Source of the DNA: Symsagittifera roscoffensis
Lineage: Eukaryota; Xenacoelomorpha; Acoela; Convolutidae
DNA length: 64,000 nt
Reading direction: 5' to 3'
Assembly: GCF_963678635.1 (NCBI RefSeq)
Contig: NC_087068.1
Coordinates: forward strand, 992,001 to 1,056,000
The notes beneath the pieces were generated by a model. That model was given only the letters and a program-made list of their open reading frames with translations. It was not told the origin of the DNA and did not search any database. Shown here in pieces: positions 1-13,376 of the stretch (the stretch's first letter is position 1; the number at the start of each line of letters is the position of its first letter). The position numbers and the translations under genes are program-made.

Positions 1-47
1 TTTGGCATCAATGGCATGTATCGGCAGTAGCTGTAATTAGCGTTTTA

Positions 48-255
48 GGGTCTTATGCGTTAAACGGCCCAAAATTAGGAAAATAGTCAGAAATTTTATT
101 TCAAATTGAAAACACGTAATCAACATGCAATTACTTCAGTTATTACATATTATACGAGCCAATCAGTATTAGTCTCAGTATCAATCGAAATGGCTGACCT
201 AGTTGCTTCATTTTGCTTCAATTTTGATTTTTGGGCCGTTCAACGCATAAGACCC
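48..255. repeat. Foldback (MITE-like) element
   Basis: Positions 48-75 and 229-255 form an inverted repeat of about 27 bp with one mismatch (core GGGTCTTATGCGTTAA against TTCAACGCATAAGACCC). They are separated by about 150 bp of AT-rich DNA. The layout fits a small non-autonomous DNA transposon. There is no ORF, and I did not find a clear target-site duplication. Confidence 0.5.
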
Positions 256-1106
256 GCTTTTACAACATCCATTTTCGGTTGACGAATTGACGAGCCTGAC
301 AAGTTTTTAACGAAATATTCATTAAAATGGGGGGGGGGGGGACTTGCCGAAACAAAACGCACGAAAACCTTCAAAGATTGAACTACAACCCTGCAATGTC
401 ATTTTAGGTCCATATTTCATTATAAGGCTTCTTGGCTCGGATCTACTTAACAATCTCCACGAAAGGGGGGGGGGATTGTTAAAAAGATCCAAAAGGAGAG
501 TTTTCGACCAATCAGAATGCATCAAAATTCGAATTTTAAATGGGACGAAAGCTCTTGTTCTAGTTTACAGCTTTTTTTTATAGGGATGGAAATTCTTTGT
601 AAATATCAAAGGGGATTGTTAATTAGATCACTCGGCTCTTTTCCCTTCACCCAACTGCGAAAATTTGTTAGTAATTTTTTGCTTACATTTTCCTATTTTG
701 TAACAAAACTTGACATGCGGACTTTAAAAATATATACTTGGTTTTTATACCGGTAAAATCCATCTTTACACCATAAAACTGATGCTTATACGAGGTGGGG
801 CGGGGGAGAGAGGAAGAGCCGGTTTCTTATAATAAATCTCCAAAGGAGAGCGCGAAAATCAATTTGGTCAACCTGGAAAAAAAAACTCTGCGCTAAATAA
901 CCAAACCAGAGGGGTGTAGTTGAAGGAATCCAATTTTCCAATTTACCACTATTCTACGACTTCCGATTGAAGGAATCCAATTTTCCAATTTACCACTATT
1001 CTACGACTTCCGATTGAGGTTCAGTGTATGTATTTAAAAAACACCCATTTTACCCCCCTTTACAGTCCCCTACACGTCCCCCCCTCTCGACCGCCTTGCA
1101 AGTCTG
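256..1106. other. Non-coding left flank
   Basis: I see no supported gene here. The stretch has homopolymer G runs (about 330-341 and 466-474) and weak similarity at about 810-915 to the dispersed 'caatttggtc' repeat seen again at about 40.3, 42.05 and 50.5 kb. The short ORFs across it contain no recognisable motif. If the channel gene continues past the minisatellite, its TM2 exon is not in this stretch: no GxS-type second membrane segment is visible on the minus strand. Confidence 0.5.
921..1014. repeat. 47-bp direct duplication
   Basis: The 47-bp segment starting TGAAGGAATCCAATTTTCC is present twice head to tail (921-967 and 968-1014) with no mismatch that I can see, followed by a few bases of a third copy. 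It is a very recent local duplication just outside the large array. Confidence 0.9.
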
Positions 1107-3490
1107 CTTAACATTGGGTGTCTTTGTTGAGTAGCAGTTGGCAGAAGGAGACTGCGGGGTGGTAGTGCTGGTAGAGGAGGGAGAGAGTACTTGTATTTAT
1201 AAATATATATGTAAACTAACATTGGGTGTCTTTGTTGGGTAGCAGTTGGCAGAAGGAGACTGTGGGGTGGTAGTGGTGGTAGAGGAGTGAGAGAGTACTT
1301 GTATTTATAAATATATATGTAAACTAACATTGGGTGTCTTTGTTGGGTAGCAGTTGGCAGAAGGAGACTGTGGGGTGGTAGTGGTGGTAGAGGAGTGAGA
1401 GAGTACTTGTATTTATAAATATATATGTAAACTAACATTGGGTGTCTTTGTTGGGTAGCAGTTGGCAGAAGGAGACTGTGGGGTGGTAGTGGTGGTAGAG
1501 GAGGGAGAGAGTACTTGTATTTATAAATATATATGTAAACTAACATTGGGTGTCTTTGTTGGGTAGCAGTTGGCAGAAGGAGACTGTGGGGTGGTAGTGG
1601 TGGTAGAGGAGTGAGAGAGTACTTGTATTTATAAATATATATGTAAACTAACATTGGGTGTCTTTGTTGGGTAGCAGTTGGCAGAAGGAGACTGTGGGGT
1701 GGTAGTGGTGGTAGAGGAATGAGAGAGTACTTGTATTTATAAATATATATGTAAACTAACATTGGGTGTCTTTGTTGGGTAGCAGTTGGCAGAAGGAGAC
1801 TGTGGGGTGGTAGTGGTGGTAGAGGAGTGAGAGAGTACTTGTATTTATAAATATATATGTAAACTAACATTGGGTGTCTTTGTTGGGTAGCAGTTGGCAG
1901 AAGGAGACTGTGGGGTGGTAGTGGTGGTAGAGGAGGGAGAGAGTACTTGTATTTATAAATATATATGTAAACTAACATTGGGCGTCTTTGCTGAGTAGCA
2001 GTTGGCAGAAGGAGACTGTGGGGTGGTAGTGGTGGTAGAGGAGTGAGAGAGTACTTGTATTTATAAATATATATGTAAACTAACATTGGGTGTCTTTGTT
2101 GGGTAGCAGTTGGCAGAAGGAGACTGTGGGGTGGTAGTGGTGGTAGAGGAGTGAGAGAGTACTTGTATTTATAAATATATATGTAAACTAACATTGGGTG
2201 TCTTTGTTGGGTAGCAGTTGGCAGAAGGAGACTGTGGGGTGGTAGTGGTGGTAGAGGAGTGAGAGAGTACTTGTATTTATAAATATATATGTAAACTAAC
2301 ATTGGGTGTCTTTGTTGGGTAGCAGTTGGCAGAAGGAGACTGTGGGGTGGTAGTGGTGGTAGAGGAGTGAGAGAGTACTTGTATTTATAAATATATATGT
2401 AAACTAACATTGGGTGTCTTTGTTGGGTAGCAGTTGGCAGAAGGAGACTGTGGGGTGGTAGTGGTGGTAGAGGAGTGAGAGAGTACTTGTATTTATAAAT
2501 ATATATGTAAACTAACATTGGGTGTCTTTGTTGAGTAGCAGTTGGCAGAAGGAGACTGTGGGGTGGTAGTGGTGGTAGAGGAGGGAGAGAGTACTTGTAT
2601 TTATAAATATATATGTAAACTAACATTGGGTGTCTTTGTTGGGTAGCAGTTGGCAGAAGGAGACTGTGGGGTGGTAGTGGTGGTAGAGGAGTGAGAGAGT
2701 ACTTGTATTTATAAATATATATGTAAACTAACATTGGGTGTCTTTGTTGGGTAGCAGTTGGCAGAAGGAGACTGTGGGGTGGTAGTGGTGGTAGAGGAGT
2801 GAGAGAGTACTTGTATTTATAAATATATATGTAAACTAACATTGGGTGTCTTTGTTGGGTAGCAGTTGGCAGAAGGAGACTGTGGGGTGGTAGTGGTGGT
2901 AGAGGAGTGAGAGAGTACTTGTATTTATAAATATATATGTAAACTAACATTGGGTGTCTTTGTTGGGTAGCAGTTGGCAGAAGGAGACTGTGGGGTGGTA
3001 GTGGTGGTAGAGGAGTGAGAGAGTACTTGTATTTATAAATATATATGTAAACTAACATTGGGTGTCTTTGTTGGGTAGCAGTTGGCAGAAGGAGACTGTG
3101 GGGTGGTAGTGGTGGTAGAGGAGTGAGAGAGTACTTGTATTTATAAATATATATGTAAACTAACATTGGGTGTCTTTGTTGGGTAGCAGTTGGCAGAAGG
3201 AGACTGTGGGGTGGTAGTGGTGGTAGAGGAGTGAGAGAGTACTTGTATTTATAAATATATATGTAAACTAACATTGGGTGTCTTTGTTGGGTAGCAGTTG
3301 GCAGAAGGAGACTGTGGGGTGGTAGTGGTGGTAGAGGAGGGAGAGAGTACTTGTATTTATAAATATATATGTAAACTAACATTGGGCGTCTTTGCTGAGT
3401 AGCAGTTGGCAGAAGGAGACTGTGGGGTGGTAGTGGTGGTAGAGGAGGGAGAGAGTACTTGTATTTATAATTATATATGTAAACTAACAT
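1070..3490 (-). other. Repeat-generated open frame, 36-aa unit (not called a gene)
   Basis: The 108-bp unit is 36 codons long and lacks a stop in one minus-strand frame, so the array gives very long open frames. The examples are 806 codons here, 329 codons at 3581-4570, 401 at 5417-6622 and 1667 at 8319-13322. The translation is a Tyr/Ile/Lys segment followed by a Leu-Pro-rich segment, repeated almost unchanged. Frames end wherever an AAATCTATATG variant introduces TAG. The frame is not the one used by the neighbouring channel exon. There is no signal peptide or unique N-terminus. I regard it as a by-product of unit length, with a small chance of translation. Confidence 0.75.
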
Positions 3491-6400
3491 TGGGCGTCTT
3501 TGCTGAGTAGCAGTTGGCAGAAGGAGACTGTGGGGTGGTAGTGGTGGTAGAGGAGGGAGAGAGTACTTGTATTTATAAATCTATATGTAAACTAACATTG
3601 GGCGTCTTTGCTGAGTAGCAGTTGGCAGAAGGAGACTGTGGGGTGGTAGTGGTGGTAGAGGAGTGAGAGAGTACTTGTATTTATAAATATATATGTAAAC
3701 TAACATTGGGTGTCTTTGTTCGGTAGCAGTTGGCAGAAGGAGACTGTGGGGTGGTAGTGGTGGTAGAGGAGTGAGAGAGTACTTGTATTTATAAATATAT
3801 ATGTAAACTAACATTGGGTGTCTTTGTTGGGTAGCAGTTGGCAGAAGGAGACTGTGGGGTGGTAGTGGTGGTAGAGGAGTGAGAGAGTACTTGTATTTAT
3901 AAATATATATGTAAACTAACATTGAGTGTCTTTGTTGGGTAGCAGTTGGCAGAAGGAGACTGTGGGGTGGTAGTGGTGGTAGAGGAGTGAGAGAGTACTT
4001 GTATTTATAAATATATATGTAAACTAACATTGGGTGTCTTTGTTGGGTAGCAGTTGGCAGAAGGAGACTGTGGGGTGGTAGTGGTGGTAGAGGAGTGATA
4101 GAGTACTTGTATTTATAAATATATATGTAAACTAACATTGGGTGTCTTTGTTGGGTAGCAGTTGGCAGAAGGAGACTGTGGGGTGGTAGTGGTGGTAGAG
4201 GAGTGAGAGAGTACTTGTATTTATAAATATATATGTAAACTAACATTGGGTGTCTTTGTTGGGTAGCAGTTGGCAGAAGGAGACTGTGGGGTGGTAGTGG
4301 TGGTAGATGAGTGAGAGAGTACTTGTATTTATAAATATATATGTAAACTAACATTGGGTGTCTTTGTTGGGTAGCAGTTGGCAGAAGGAGACTGTGGGGT
4401 GGTAGTGGTGGTAGAGGAGGGAGAGAGTACTTGTATTTATAAATATATATGTAAACTAACATTGGGCGTCTTTGCTGAGTAGCAGTTGGCAGAAGGAGAC
4501 TGTGGGGTGGTAGTGGTGGTAGAGGAGGGAGAGAGTACTTGTATTTATAATTATATATGTAAACTAACATTGGGCGTCTTTGCTGAGTAGCAGTTGGCAG
4601 AAGGAGACTGTGGGGTGGTAGTGGTGGTAGAGGAGGGAGAGAGTACTTGTATTTATAAATCTATATGTAAACTAACATTGGGCGTCTTTGCTGAGTAGCA
4701 GTTGGCAGAAGGAGACTGTGGGGTGGTAGTGGTGGTAGAGGTGGGAGAGAGTACTTGTATTTATAATTATATATGTAAACTAACATTGGGCGTCTTTGCT
4801 GAGTAGCAGTTGGCAGAAGGAGACTGTGGGGTGGTAGTGGTGGTAGAGGAGGGAGAGAGTACTTGTATTTATAAATCTATATGTACACTAACATTGGGCG
4901 TCTTTGCTGAGTAGCAGTTGGCAGAAGGAGACTGTGGGGTGGTAGTGGTGGTAGAGGAGTGAGAGAGTACTTGTATTTATAAATATATATGTAAACTAAC
5001 ATTGGGCGTCTTTGCTGAGTAGCAGTTGGCAGAAGGAGACTGTGGGGTGGTAGTGGTGGTAGAGGAGGGAGAGAGTACTTGTATTTATAATTATATATGT
5101 AAACTAACATTGGGCGTCTTTGCTGAGTAGCAGTTGGCAGAAGGAGACTGTGGGGTGGTAGTGGTGGTAGAGGAGTGAGAGAGTACTTGTATTTATAATT
5201 ATATATGTAAACTAACATTGGGCGTCTTTGCTGAGTAGCAGTTGGCAGAAGGAGACTGTGGGGTGGTAGTGGTGGTAGAGGAGGGAGAGAGTACTTGTAT
5301 TTATAATTATATATGTAAACTAACATTGGGCGTCTTTGCTGAGTAGCAGTTGGCAGAAGGAGACTGTGGGGTGGTAGTGGTGGTAGAGGAGGGAGAGAGT
5401 ACTTGTATTTATAAATCTATATGTAAACTAACATTGGGCGTCTTTGCTGAGTAGCAGTTGGCAGAAGGAGACTGTGGGGTGGTAGTGGTGGTAGAGGAGG
5501 GAGAGAGTACTTGTATTTATAAATATAAATGTAAACTAACATTGGGCGTCTTTGCTGAGTAGCAGTTGGCAGAAGGAGACTGTGGGGTGGTAGTGGTGGT
5601 AGAGGAGGGAGAGAGTACATGTATTTATAAATATATATGTAAACTAACATTGGGTGTGTTTGCTGAGTAGCAGTTGGCAGAATGAGACTGTGGGGTGGTA
5701 GTGGTGGTAGAGGAGGGAGAGCGTAGTTGTCTTTATAAATATATATGTAAACTAACATTGGGTGTCTTTGCTGAGTAGCAGTTGGCAGAAGGAGACTGTG
5801 GGGTGGTAGTGGTGGTAGAGGAGGGAGAGAGTACTTGTATTTATAAATATATATGTAAACTAACATTGGGCGTCTTTGCTGAGTAGCAGTTGGCAGAAGG
5901 AGACTGTGGGGTGGTAGTGGTGGTAGAGGAGTGAGAGAGTACTTGTATTTATAAATATATATGTAAACTAACATTGGGCGTCTTTGCTGAGTAGCAGTTG
6001 GCAGAAGGAGACTGTGGGGTGGTAGTGGTGGTAGAGGAGGGAGAGAGTACTTGTATTTATAAATATATATGTAAACTAACATTGGGCGTCTTTGCTGAGT
6101 AGCAGTTGGCAGAAGGAGACTGTGGGGTGGTAGTGGTGGTAGAGGAGGGAGAGAGTACTCGTTTTTATAAATATATAGGTAAACTAACATTGTGTGTCTT
6201 TGTTGAGTAGCAGTTGGCAGAAGGAGACTGTGGGGTGGTAGTGGTGGTAGAGGAGTGAGAGAGTACTTGTATTTATAAATATATATGTAAACTAACATTG
6301 GGCGTCTTTGCTGAGTAGCAGTTGGCAGAATGAGACTGTGGGGTGGTAGTGGTGGTAGAGGAGGGAGAGCGTAGTTGTCTTTATAAATATATATGTAAAC

Positions 6401-9400
6401 TAACATTGGGTGTCTTTGCTGAGTAGCAGTTGGCAGAAGGAGACTGTGGGGTGGTAGTGGTGGTAGAGGAGAGAGAGAGTACTTGTATTTATAAATATTT
6501 ATGTAAACTAACATTGGGTGTCTTTGTTGAGTAGCAGTTGGCAGAAGGAGACTGTGGGGTGGTAGTGGTGGTAGAGGAGTGAGAGAGTACTTGTATTTAT
6601 AAATATATTTGTAAACTAACATTGGGCGTCTTTGCTGAGTAGCAGTTGGCAGAAGGAGACTGTGGGGTGGTAGTGGTGGTAGAGGAGGGAGAGAGTACTT
6701 GTATTTATAAATATATATTTAAACTAACATTGGGCGTCTTTGCTGAGTAGCAGTTGGCAGAAGGAGACTGTGGGGTGGCAGTGGTGGTAGAGGAGGGAGA
6801 GAGTACTTGTATTTATAAATATATATGTAAACTAACATTGGGCGTCTTTGCTGAGTAGCAGTTGGCAGAAGGAGACTGTGGGGTGGTAGTGGTGGTAGAG
6901 GAGGGAGAGAGTACATGTATTTATAAATATATATGTAAGCTAACAATGGGTGTCTTTGCTGAGTAGCAGTTGGCAGAATGAGACTGTGGGGTGGTAGTGG
7001 TGGTAGAGGAGGGAGAGCGTAGTTGTCTTTATAAATATATATGTAAACTAACATTGGGTGTCTCTGCTGAGTAGCAGTTGGCAGAATGAGACTGTGGGGT
7101 GGTAGTGGTGGTAGAGGAGGGAGAGAGTACTTGTATTTATAAATATATATTAAAACTAACATTGGGTGTCTTTGCTGAGTAGCAGTTGGCAGAAGGAGAC
7201 TGTGGGGTGGTAGTGGTGGTAGAGGAGGGAGAGAGTACATGTATTTATAAATATATATGTAAACTAACATTGGGCGTCTTTGCTGAGTAGCAGTTGGCAG
7301 AAGGAGACTGTGGGGTGGTAGTGGTGGTAGAGGAGGGAGAGCGTAGTTGTCTTTATAAATATATATGTAAACTAACATTGGGTGTCTTTGCTGAGTAGCA
7401 GTTGGCAGAATAAGACTGTGGGGTGGTAGTGGTGGTAGAGGAGGGAGAGAGTACTTGTATTTATAAATATATATGTAAACTAACATTGGGTGTCTTTGTT
7501 GAGTAGCATTTGGCAGAAGGAGACTGTGGGGTGGTAGTGGTGGTAGAGGAGGGAGAGAGTACTTGTATTTATATATATATATATATGTAAACTAACATTG
7601 GGCGTCTTTGCTGAGTAGCAGTTGGCAGAAGGAGACTGTGGGGTGGTAGTGGTGGTAGAGGAGGGAGAGAGTACATGTATTTATAATTATATATGTAAAC
7701 TAACATTGGGTGTCTTTGCTGAGTAGCAGTTGGCAGAATGAGACTGTGGGGTGGTAGTGGTGGTAGAGGAGGGAGAGAGTACTTGTATTTATAAATATAT
7801 ATGTAAACTAACAATGGGCGTCTTTGCTGAGTAGCAGTTGGCAGAAGGAGACTGTGGGGTGATAGTGGTGGTAGAGGAGGGAGAGAGTACATGTATTTAT
7901 AAATATATATGTAAACTAACATTGGGTGTCTTTGTTGAGTAGCATTTGGCAGAAGGTGACTGTGGGGTGGTAGTGGTGGTAGAGGAGGGAGAGAGTACTT
8001 GTATTTATAAATATATATGTAAACTAACATTTGGTGTCTTTGTTGAGTAGCATTTGGCAGAAGGAGACTGTGGGGTGGTAGTGGTGGTAGAGGAGGGAGA
8101 GAGTACTTGTATTTATAAATATATATGTAAACTAACATTGGGCGTCTTTGCTGAGTAGCAGTTGGCAGAAGGAGACTGTGGGGTGGTAGTGGTGGTAGAG
8201 GAGGGAGAGAGTACATGTATTTATAAATATATATGTAAACTAACATTGGGTGTCTTTGCTGAGTAGCAGTTGGCAGAATGAGACTGTGGGGTGGTAGTGG
8301 TTGTAGAGGAGGGAGAGATTACTTGTATTTATAAATATATATGTAAACTAACATTGGGCGTCTTTGCTGAGTAGCAGTTGGCAGAAGGAGACTGTGGGGT
8401 GATAGTGGTGGTAGAGGAGGGAGAGAGTACATGTATTTATAAATATATATGTAAACTAACATTGGGTGTCTTTGTTGAGTAGCATTTGGCAGAAGGAGAC
8501 TGTGGGGTGGTAGTGGTGGTAGAGGAGGGAGAGAGTACTTGTATTTATAAATATATATGTAAACTAACATTGGGCGCCTTTGCTGAGTAACAGTTGGCAG
8601 AAGGAGACTGTGGGGTGATAGTGGTGGTAGAGGAAGGAGAGGGTACATGTATTTATAAATATATATGTAAACTAACATTGGGCGTCTTTGCTGAGTAGCA
8701 GTTGGCAGAAGGAGACTGTGGGGTGGTAGTGGTGGTAGAGGAGGGAGAGAGTACATGTATTTATAAATATATATGTAAACTAACATTGGGCGTCTTTGCT
8801 GAGTAGCAGTTGGCAGAAGGAGACTGTGGGGTGGTAGTGGTGGTAGAGGAGGGAGAGAGTACATGTATTTATAAATATATATGTAAACTAACATTGGGTG
8901 TCTTTGTTGAGTAGCAGTTGGCAGAAGGAGACTGCGGGGTGGTAGTGCTGGTAGAGGAGTGAGAGAGTACTTGTATTTATAAATATATATGTAAACTAAC
9001 ATTGGGCGTCTTTGCTGAGTAGCAGTTGGCAGAAGGAGACTGTGGGGTGATAGTGGTGGTAGAGGAAGGAGAGGGTACATGTATTTATAAATATATATGT
9101 AAACTAACATTGGGCGTCTTTGCTGAGTAGCAGTTGGCAGAAGGAGACTGTGGGGTGGTAGTGGTGGTAGAGGAGGGAGAGAGTACATGTATTTATAAAT
9201 ATATATGTAAACTAACATTGGGTGTCTTTGTTGAGTAGCAGTTGGCAGAAGGAGACTGCGGGGTGGTAGTGCTGGTAGAGGAGTGAGAGAGTACTTGTAT
9301 TTATAAATATATATGTAAACTAACATTGGGTGTCTTTGTTGAGTAGCATTTGGCAGAAGGAGACTGTGGGGTGGTAGTGGTGGTAGAGGAGGGAGAGAGT

Positions 9401-12400
9401 ACTTGTATTTGTAAATATATATGTAAACTAACATTGGGTGTCTTTGTTGAGTAGCATTTGGCAGAAGGAGACTGTGGGGTGGTAGTGGTGGTAGAGGAGG
9501 GAGAGAGTACTTGTATTTATAAATATATATGTAAACTAACATTGGGCGCCTTTGCTGAGTAACAGTTGGCAGAAGGAGACTGTGGGGTGATAGTGGTGGT
9601 AGAGGAAGGAGAGGGTACATGTATTTATAAATATATATGTAAACTAACATTGGGCGTCTTTGCTGAGTAGCAGTTGGCAGAAGGAGACTGTGGGGTGGTA
9701 GTGGTGGTAGAGGAGGGAGAGAGTACATGTATTTATAAATATATATGTAAACTAACATTGGGCGTCTTTGCTGAGTAGCAGTTGGCAGAAGGAGACTGTG
9801 GGGTGGTAGTGGTGGTAGAGGAGGGAGAGAGTACATGTATTTATAAATATATATGTAAACTAACATTGGGTGTCTTTGTTGAGTAGCAGTTGGCAGAAGG
9901 AGACTGCGGGGTGGTAGTGCTGGTAGAGGAGTGAGAGAGTACTTGTATTTATAAATATATATGTAAACTAACATTGGGCGTCTTTGCTGAGTAGCAGTTG
10001 GCAGAAGGAGACTGTGGGGTGATAGTGGTGGTAGAGGAAGGAGAGGGTACATGTATTTATAAATATATATGTAAACTAACATTGGGCGTCTTTGCTGAGT
10101 AGCAGTTGGCAGAAGGAGACTGTGGGGTGGTAGTGGTGGTAGAGGAGGGAGAGAGTACATGTATTTATAAATATATATGTAAACTAACATTGGGCGTCTT
10201 TGCTGAGTAGCAGTTGGCAGAAGGAGACTGTGGGGTGGTAGTGGTGGTAGAGGAGGGAGAGAGTACATGTATTTATAAATATATATGTAAACTAACATTG
10301 GGTGTCTTTGTTGAGTAGCATTTGGCAGAAGGAGACTGTGGGGTGGTAGTGGTGGTAGAGGAGGGAGAGAGTACTTGTATTTATAAATATATATGTAAAC
10401 TAACATTGGGTGTCTTTGTTGAGTAGCATTTGGCAGAAGGAGACTGTGGGGTGGTAGTGGTGGTAGAGGAGGGAGAGAGTACTTGTATTTATAAATATAT
10501 ATGTAAACTAACATTGGGCGTCTTTGCTGAGTAGCAGTTGGCAGAAGGAGACTGTGGGGTGGTAGTGGTGGTAGAGGAGGGAGAGAGTACATGTATTTAT
10601 AAATATATATGTAAACTAACATTGGGTGTCTTTGCTGAGTAGCAGTTGGCAGAATGAGACTGTGGGGTGGTAGTGGTGGTAGAGGAGGGAGAGAGTACTT
10701 GTATTTATAAATATATATGTAAACTAACATTGGGCGTCTTTGCTGAGTAGCAGTTGGCAGAAGGAGACTGTGGGGTGATAGTGGTGGTAGAGGAGGGAGA
10801 GAGTACATGTATTTATAAATATATATGTAAACTAACATTGGGTGTCTTTGTTGAGTAGCATTTGGCAGAAGGAGACTGTGGGGTGGTAGTGGTGGTAGAG
10901 GAGGGAGAGAGTACTTGTATTTATAAATATATATGTAAACTAACATTGGGCGCCTTTGCTGAGTAGCAGTTGGCAGAAGGAGACTGTGGGGTGATAGTGG
11001 TGGTAGAGGAAGGAGAGGGTACATGTATTTATAAATATATATGTAAACTAACATTGGGCGTCTTTGCTGAGTAGCAGTTGGCAGAAGGAGACTGTGGGGT
11101 GGTAGTGGTGGTAGAGGAGGGAGAGAGTACATGTATTTATAAATATATATGTAAACTAACATTGGGTGTCTTTGTTGAGTAGCAGTTGGCAGAAGGAGAC
11201 TGCGGGGTGGTAGTGCTGGTAGAGGAGTGAGAGAGTACTTGTATTTATAAATATATATGTAAACTAACATTGGGCGTCTTTGCTGAGTAGCAGTTGGCAG
11301 AAGGAGACTGTGGGGTGGTAGTGGTGGTAGAGGAGGGAGAGAGTACATGTATTTATAAATATATATGTAAACTAACATTGGGTGTCTTTGTTGAGTAGCA
11401 GTTGGCAGAAGGAGACTGCGGGGTGGTAGTGCTGGTAGAGGAGTGAGAGAGTACTTGTATTTATAAATATATATGTAAACTAACATTGGGCGTCTTTGCT
11501 GAGTAGCAGTTGGCAGAAGGAGACTGTGGGGTGGTAGTGGTGGTAGAGGAGGGAGAGAGTACTTGTATTTATAAATATATATGTAAACTAACATTGGGTG
11601 TCTTTGTTGAGTAGCATTTGGCAGAAGGAGACTGTGGGGTGGTAGTGGTGGTAGAGGAGGGAGAGAGTACTTGTATTTATAAATATATATGTAAACTAAC
11701 ATTGGGCGTCTTTGCTGAGTAGCAGTTGGCATAAGGAGACTGTGGGGTGGTAGTGGTGGTAGAGGAGGGAGAGAGTACATGTATTTATAAATATATATGT
11801 AAACTAACATTGGGTGTCTTTGTTGAGTAGCATTTGGCAGAAGGAGACTGTGGGGTGGTAGTGGTGGTAGAGGAGGGAGAGAGTACTTGTATTTATAAAT
11901 ATATATGTAAACTAACATTGGGCGTCTTTGCTGAGTAGCAGTTGGCAGTAGGAGACTGTGGGGTGATAGTGGTGGTAGAGGAAGGAGAGGGTACATGTAT
12001 TTATAAATATATATGTAAACTAACATTGGGCGTCTTTGCTGAGTAGCAGTTGGCAGAAGGAGACTGTGGGGTGGTAGTGGTGGTAGAGGAGGGAGAGAGT
12101 ACATGTATTTATAAATATATATGTAAACTAACATTGGGCGTCTTTGCTGAGTAGCAGTTGGCAGAAGGAGACTGTGGGGTGGTAGTGGTGGTAGAGGAGG
12201 GAGAGAGTACATGTATTTATAAATATATATGTAAACTAACATTGGGTGTCTTTGTTGAGTAGCATTTGGCAGAAGGAGACTGTGGGGTGGTAGTGGTGGT
12301 AGAGGAGGGAGAGAGTACTTGTATTTATAAATATATATGTAAACTAACATTGGGCGTCTTTGCTGAGTAGCAGTTGGCAGAAGGAGACTGTGGGGTGGTA

Positions 12401-13376
12401 GTGGTGGTAGAGGAGGGAGAGAGTACATGTATTTATAAATATATATGTAAACTAACATTGGGCGTCTTTGCTGAGTAGCAGTTGGCAGAAGGAGACTGTG
12501 GGGTGGTAGTGGTGGTAGAGGAGGGAGAGAGTACATGTATTTATAAATATATATGTAAACTAACATTGGGTGTCTTTGTTGAGTAGCATTTGGCAGAAGG
12601 AGACTGTGGGGTGGTAGTGGTGGTAGAGGAGGGAGAGAGTACTTGTATTTATAAATATATATGTAAACTAACATTGGGCGTCTTTGCTGAGTAGCAGTTG
12701 GCAGAAGGAGACTGTGGGGTGGTAGTGGTGGTAGAGGAGGGAGAGAGTACATGTATTTATAAATATATATGTAAACTAACATTGGGTGTCTTTGTTGAGT
12801 AGCATTTGGCAGAATGAGACAGTTGGGTGGTAGTGGTGGTAGAGGAGGGAAAGAGTACTTGTATTTATAAATATATATGTAAACTAACATTGGGCGTCTT
12901 TGCTGAGTAGCAGTTGGCAGAAGGAGACTGTGGGGTGGTAGTGGTGGTAGAGGAGGGAGAGAGTACATGTATTTATAAATATATATGTAAACTAACATTG
13001 GGTGTCTTTGTTGAGTAGCATTTGGCAGAATGAGACAGTGGGGTGGTAGTGGTGGTAGAGGAGGGAAAGAGTACTTGTATTTATAAATATATATGTAAAC
13101 TAACATTGGGTGTCTTTGTTGAGTAGCATTTGGCTGAAGGAGACTGTGGGGTGGTAGTGGTGGTAGAGGAGGGAGAGAGTACTTGTATTTATAAATATAT
13201 ATGTAAACTAACATTGGGTGTCTTTGTTGAGTAGCAGTTGGCAGAAGGAGACTGTGGGGTGGTAGTGGTGGTAGAGGAGGGAGAGAGTACTTGTATTTAT
13301 AAATATATATGTAAACTAACATTGGGCGTCTTTGCTGAGTAGCAGTTGGCAGAAGGAGACTGTGGGGTGGTAGTGG
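1107..13376. repeat. Minisatellite array 1, 108-bp monomer
   Basis: A head-to-tail array of a 108-bp unit runs from the unique DNA at about 1107 to the assembly gap. Its length divided by the period gives about 114 copies. Units 1.1-3.3 kb are nearly identical (GGGTGTCTTTGTTGGG type). From about 3.3 kb a GGGCGTCTTTGCTGAG variant enters. Beyond 5.4 kb units mix several variants: a Lys-or-Met codon change at TACTTG/TACATG, a GCATTTGG variant, and TGCGGGGTGGTAGTGCTGG. These variants recur in blocks, which indicates higher-order repeats and conversion. A TA expansion sits at 7571-7586. On the minus strand each unit contains a pyrimidine-rich stretch ending CCACAG, then 39 nt, then GTTAGT. The unit is homologous to array 2 and to the edge of channel exon 10. 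Confidence 0.97.
3347..4680. repeat. 1,080-bp (10-unit) duplication inside array 1
   Basis: The marker pattern ATTATATATG followed by AAATCTATATG occurs at about 3470-3590 and again at about 4550-4670, exactly 1,080 bp (10 units) later. Between them is a homogeneous run of TGTCTTTGTTGGG-type units. The start of the 329-codon frame at 4570 repeats the start of the 806-codon frame at 3490. This indicates block duplication by unequal exchange rather than unit-by-unit slippage. Confidence 0.7.

Noticed and set aside
8319-13322. A giant 1667-residue protein gene
   Set aside because: The frame exists only because the repeat unit is 36 codons without a stop. There is no unique N-terminus, no splice context, and the frame differs from the neighbouring channel gene.
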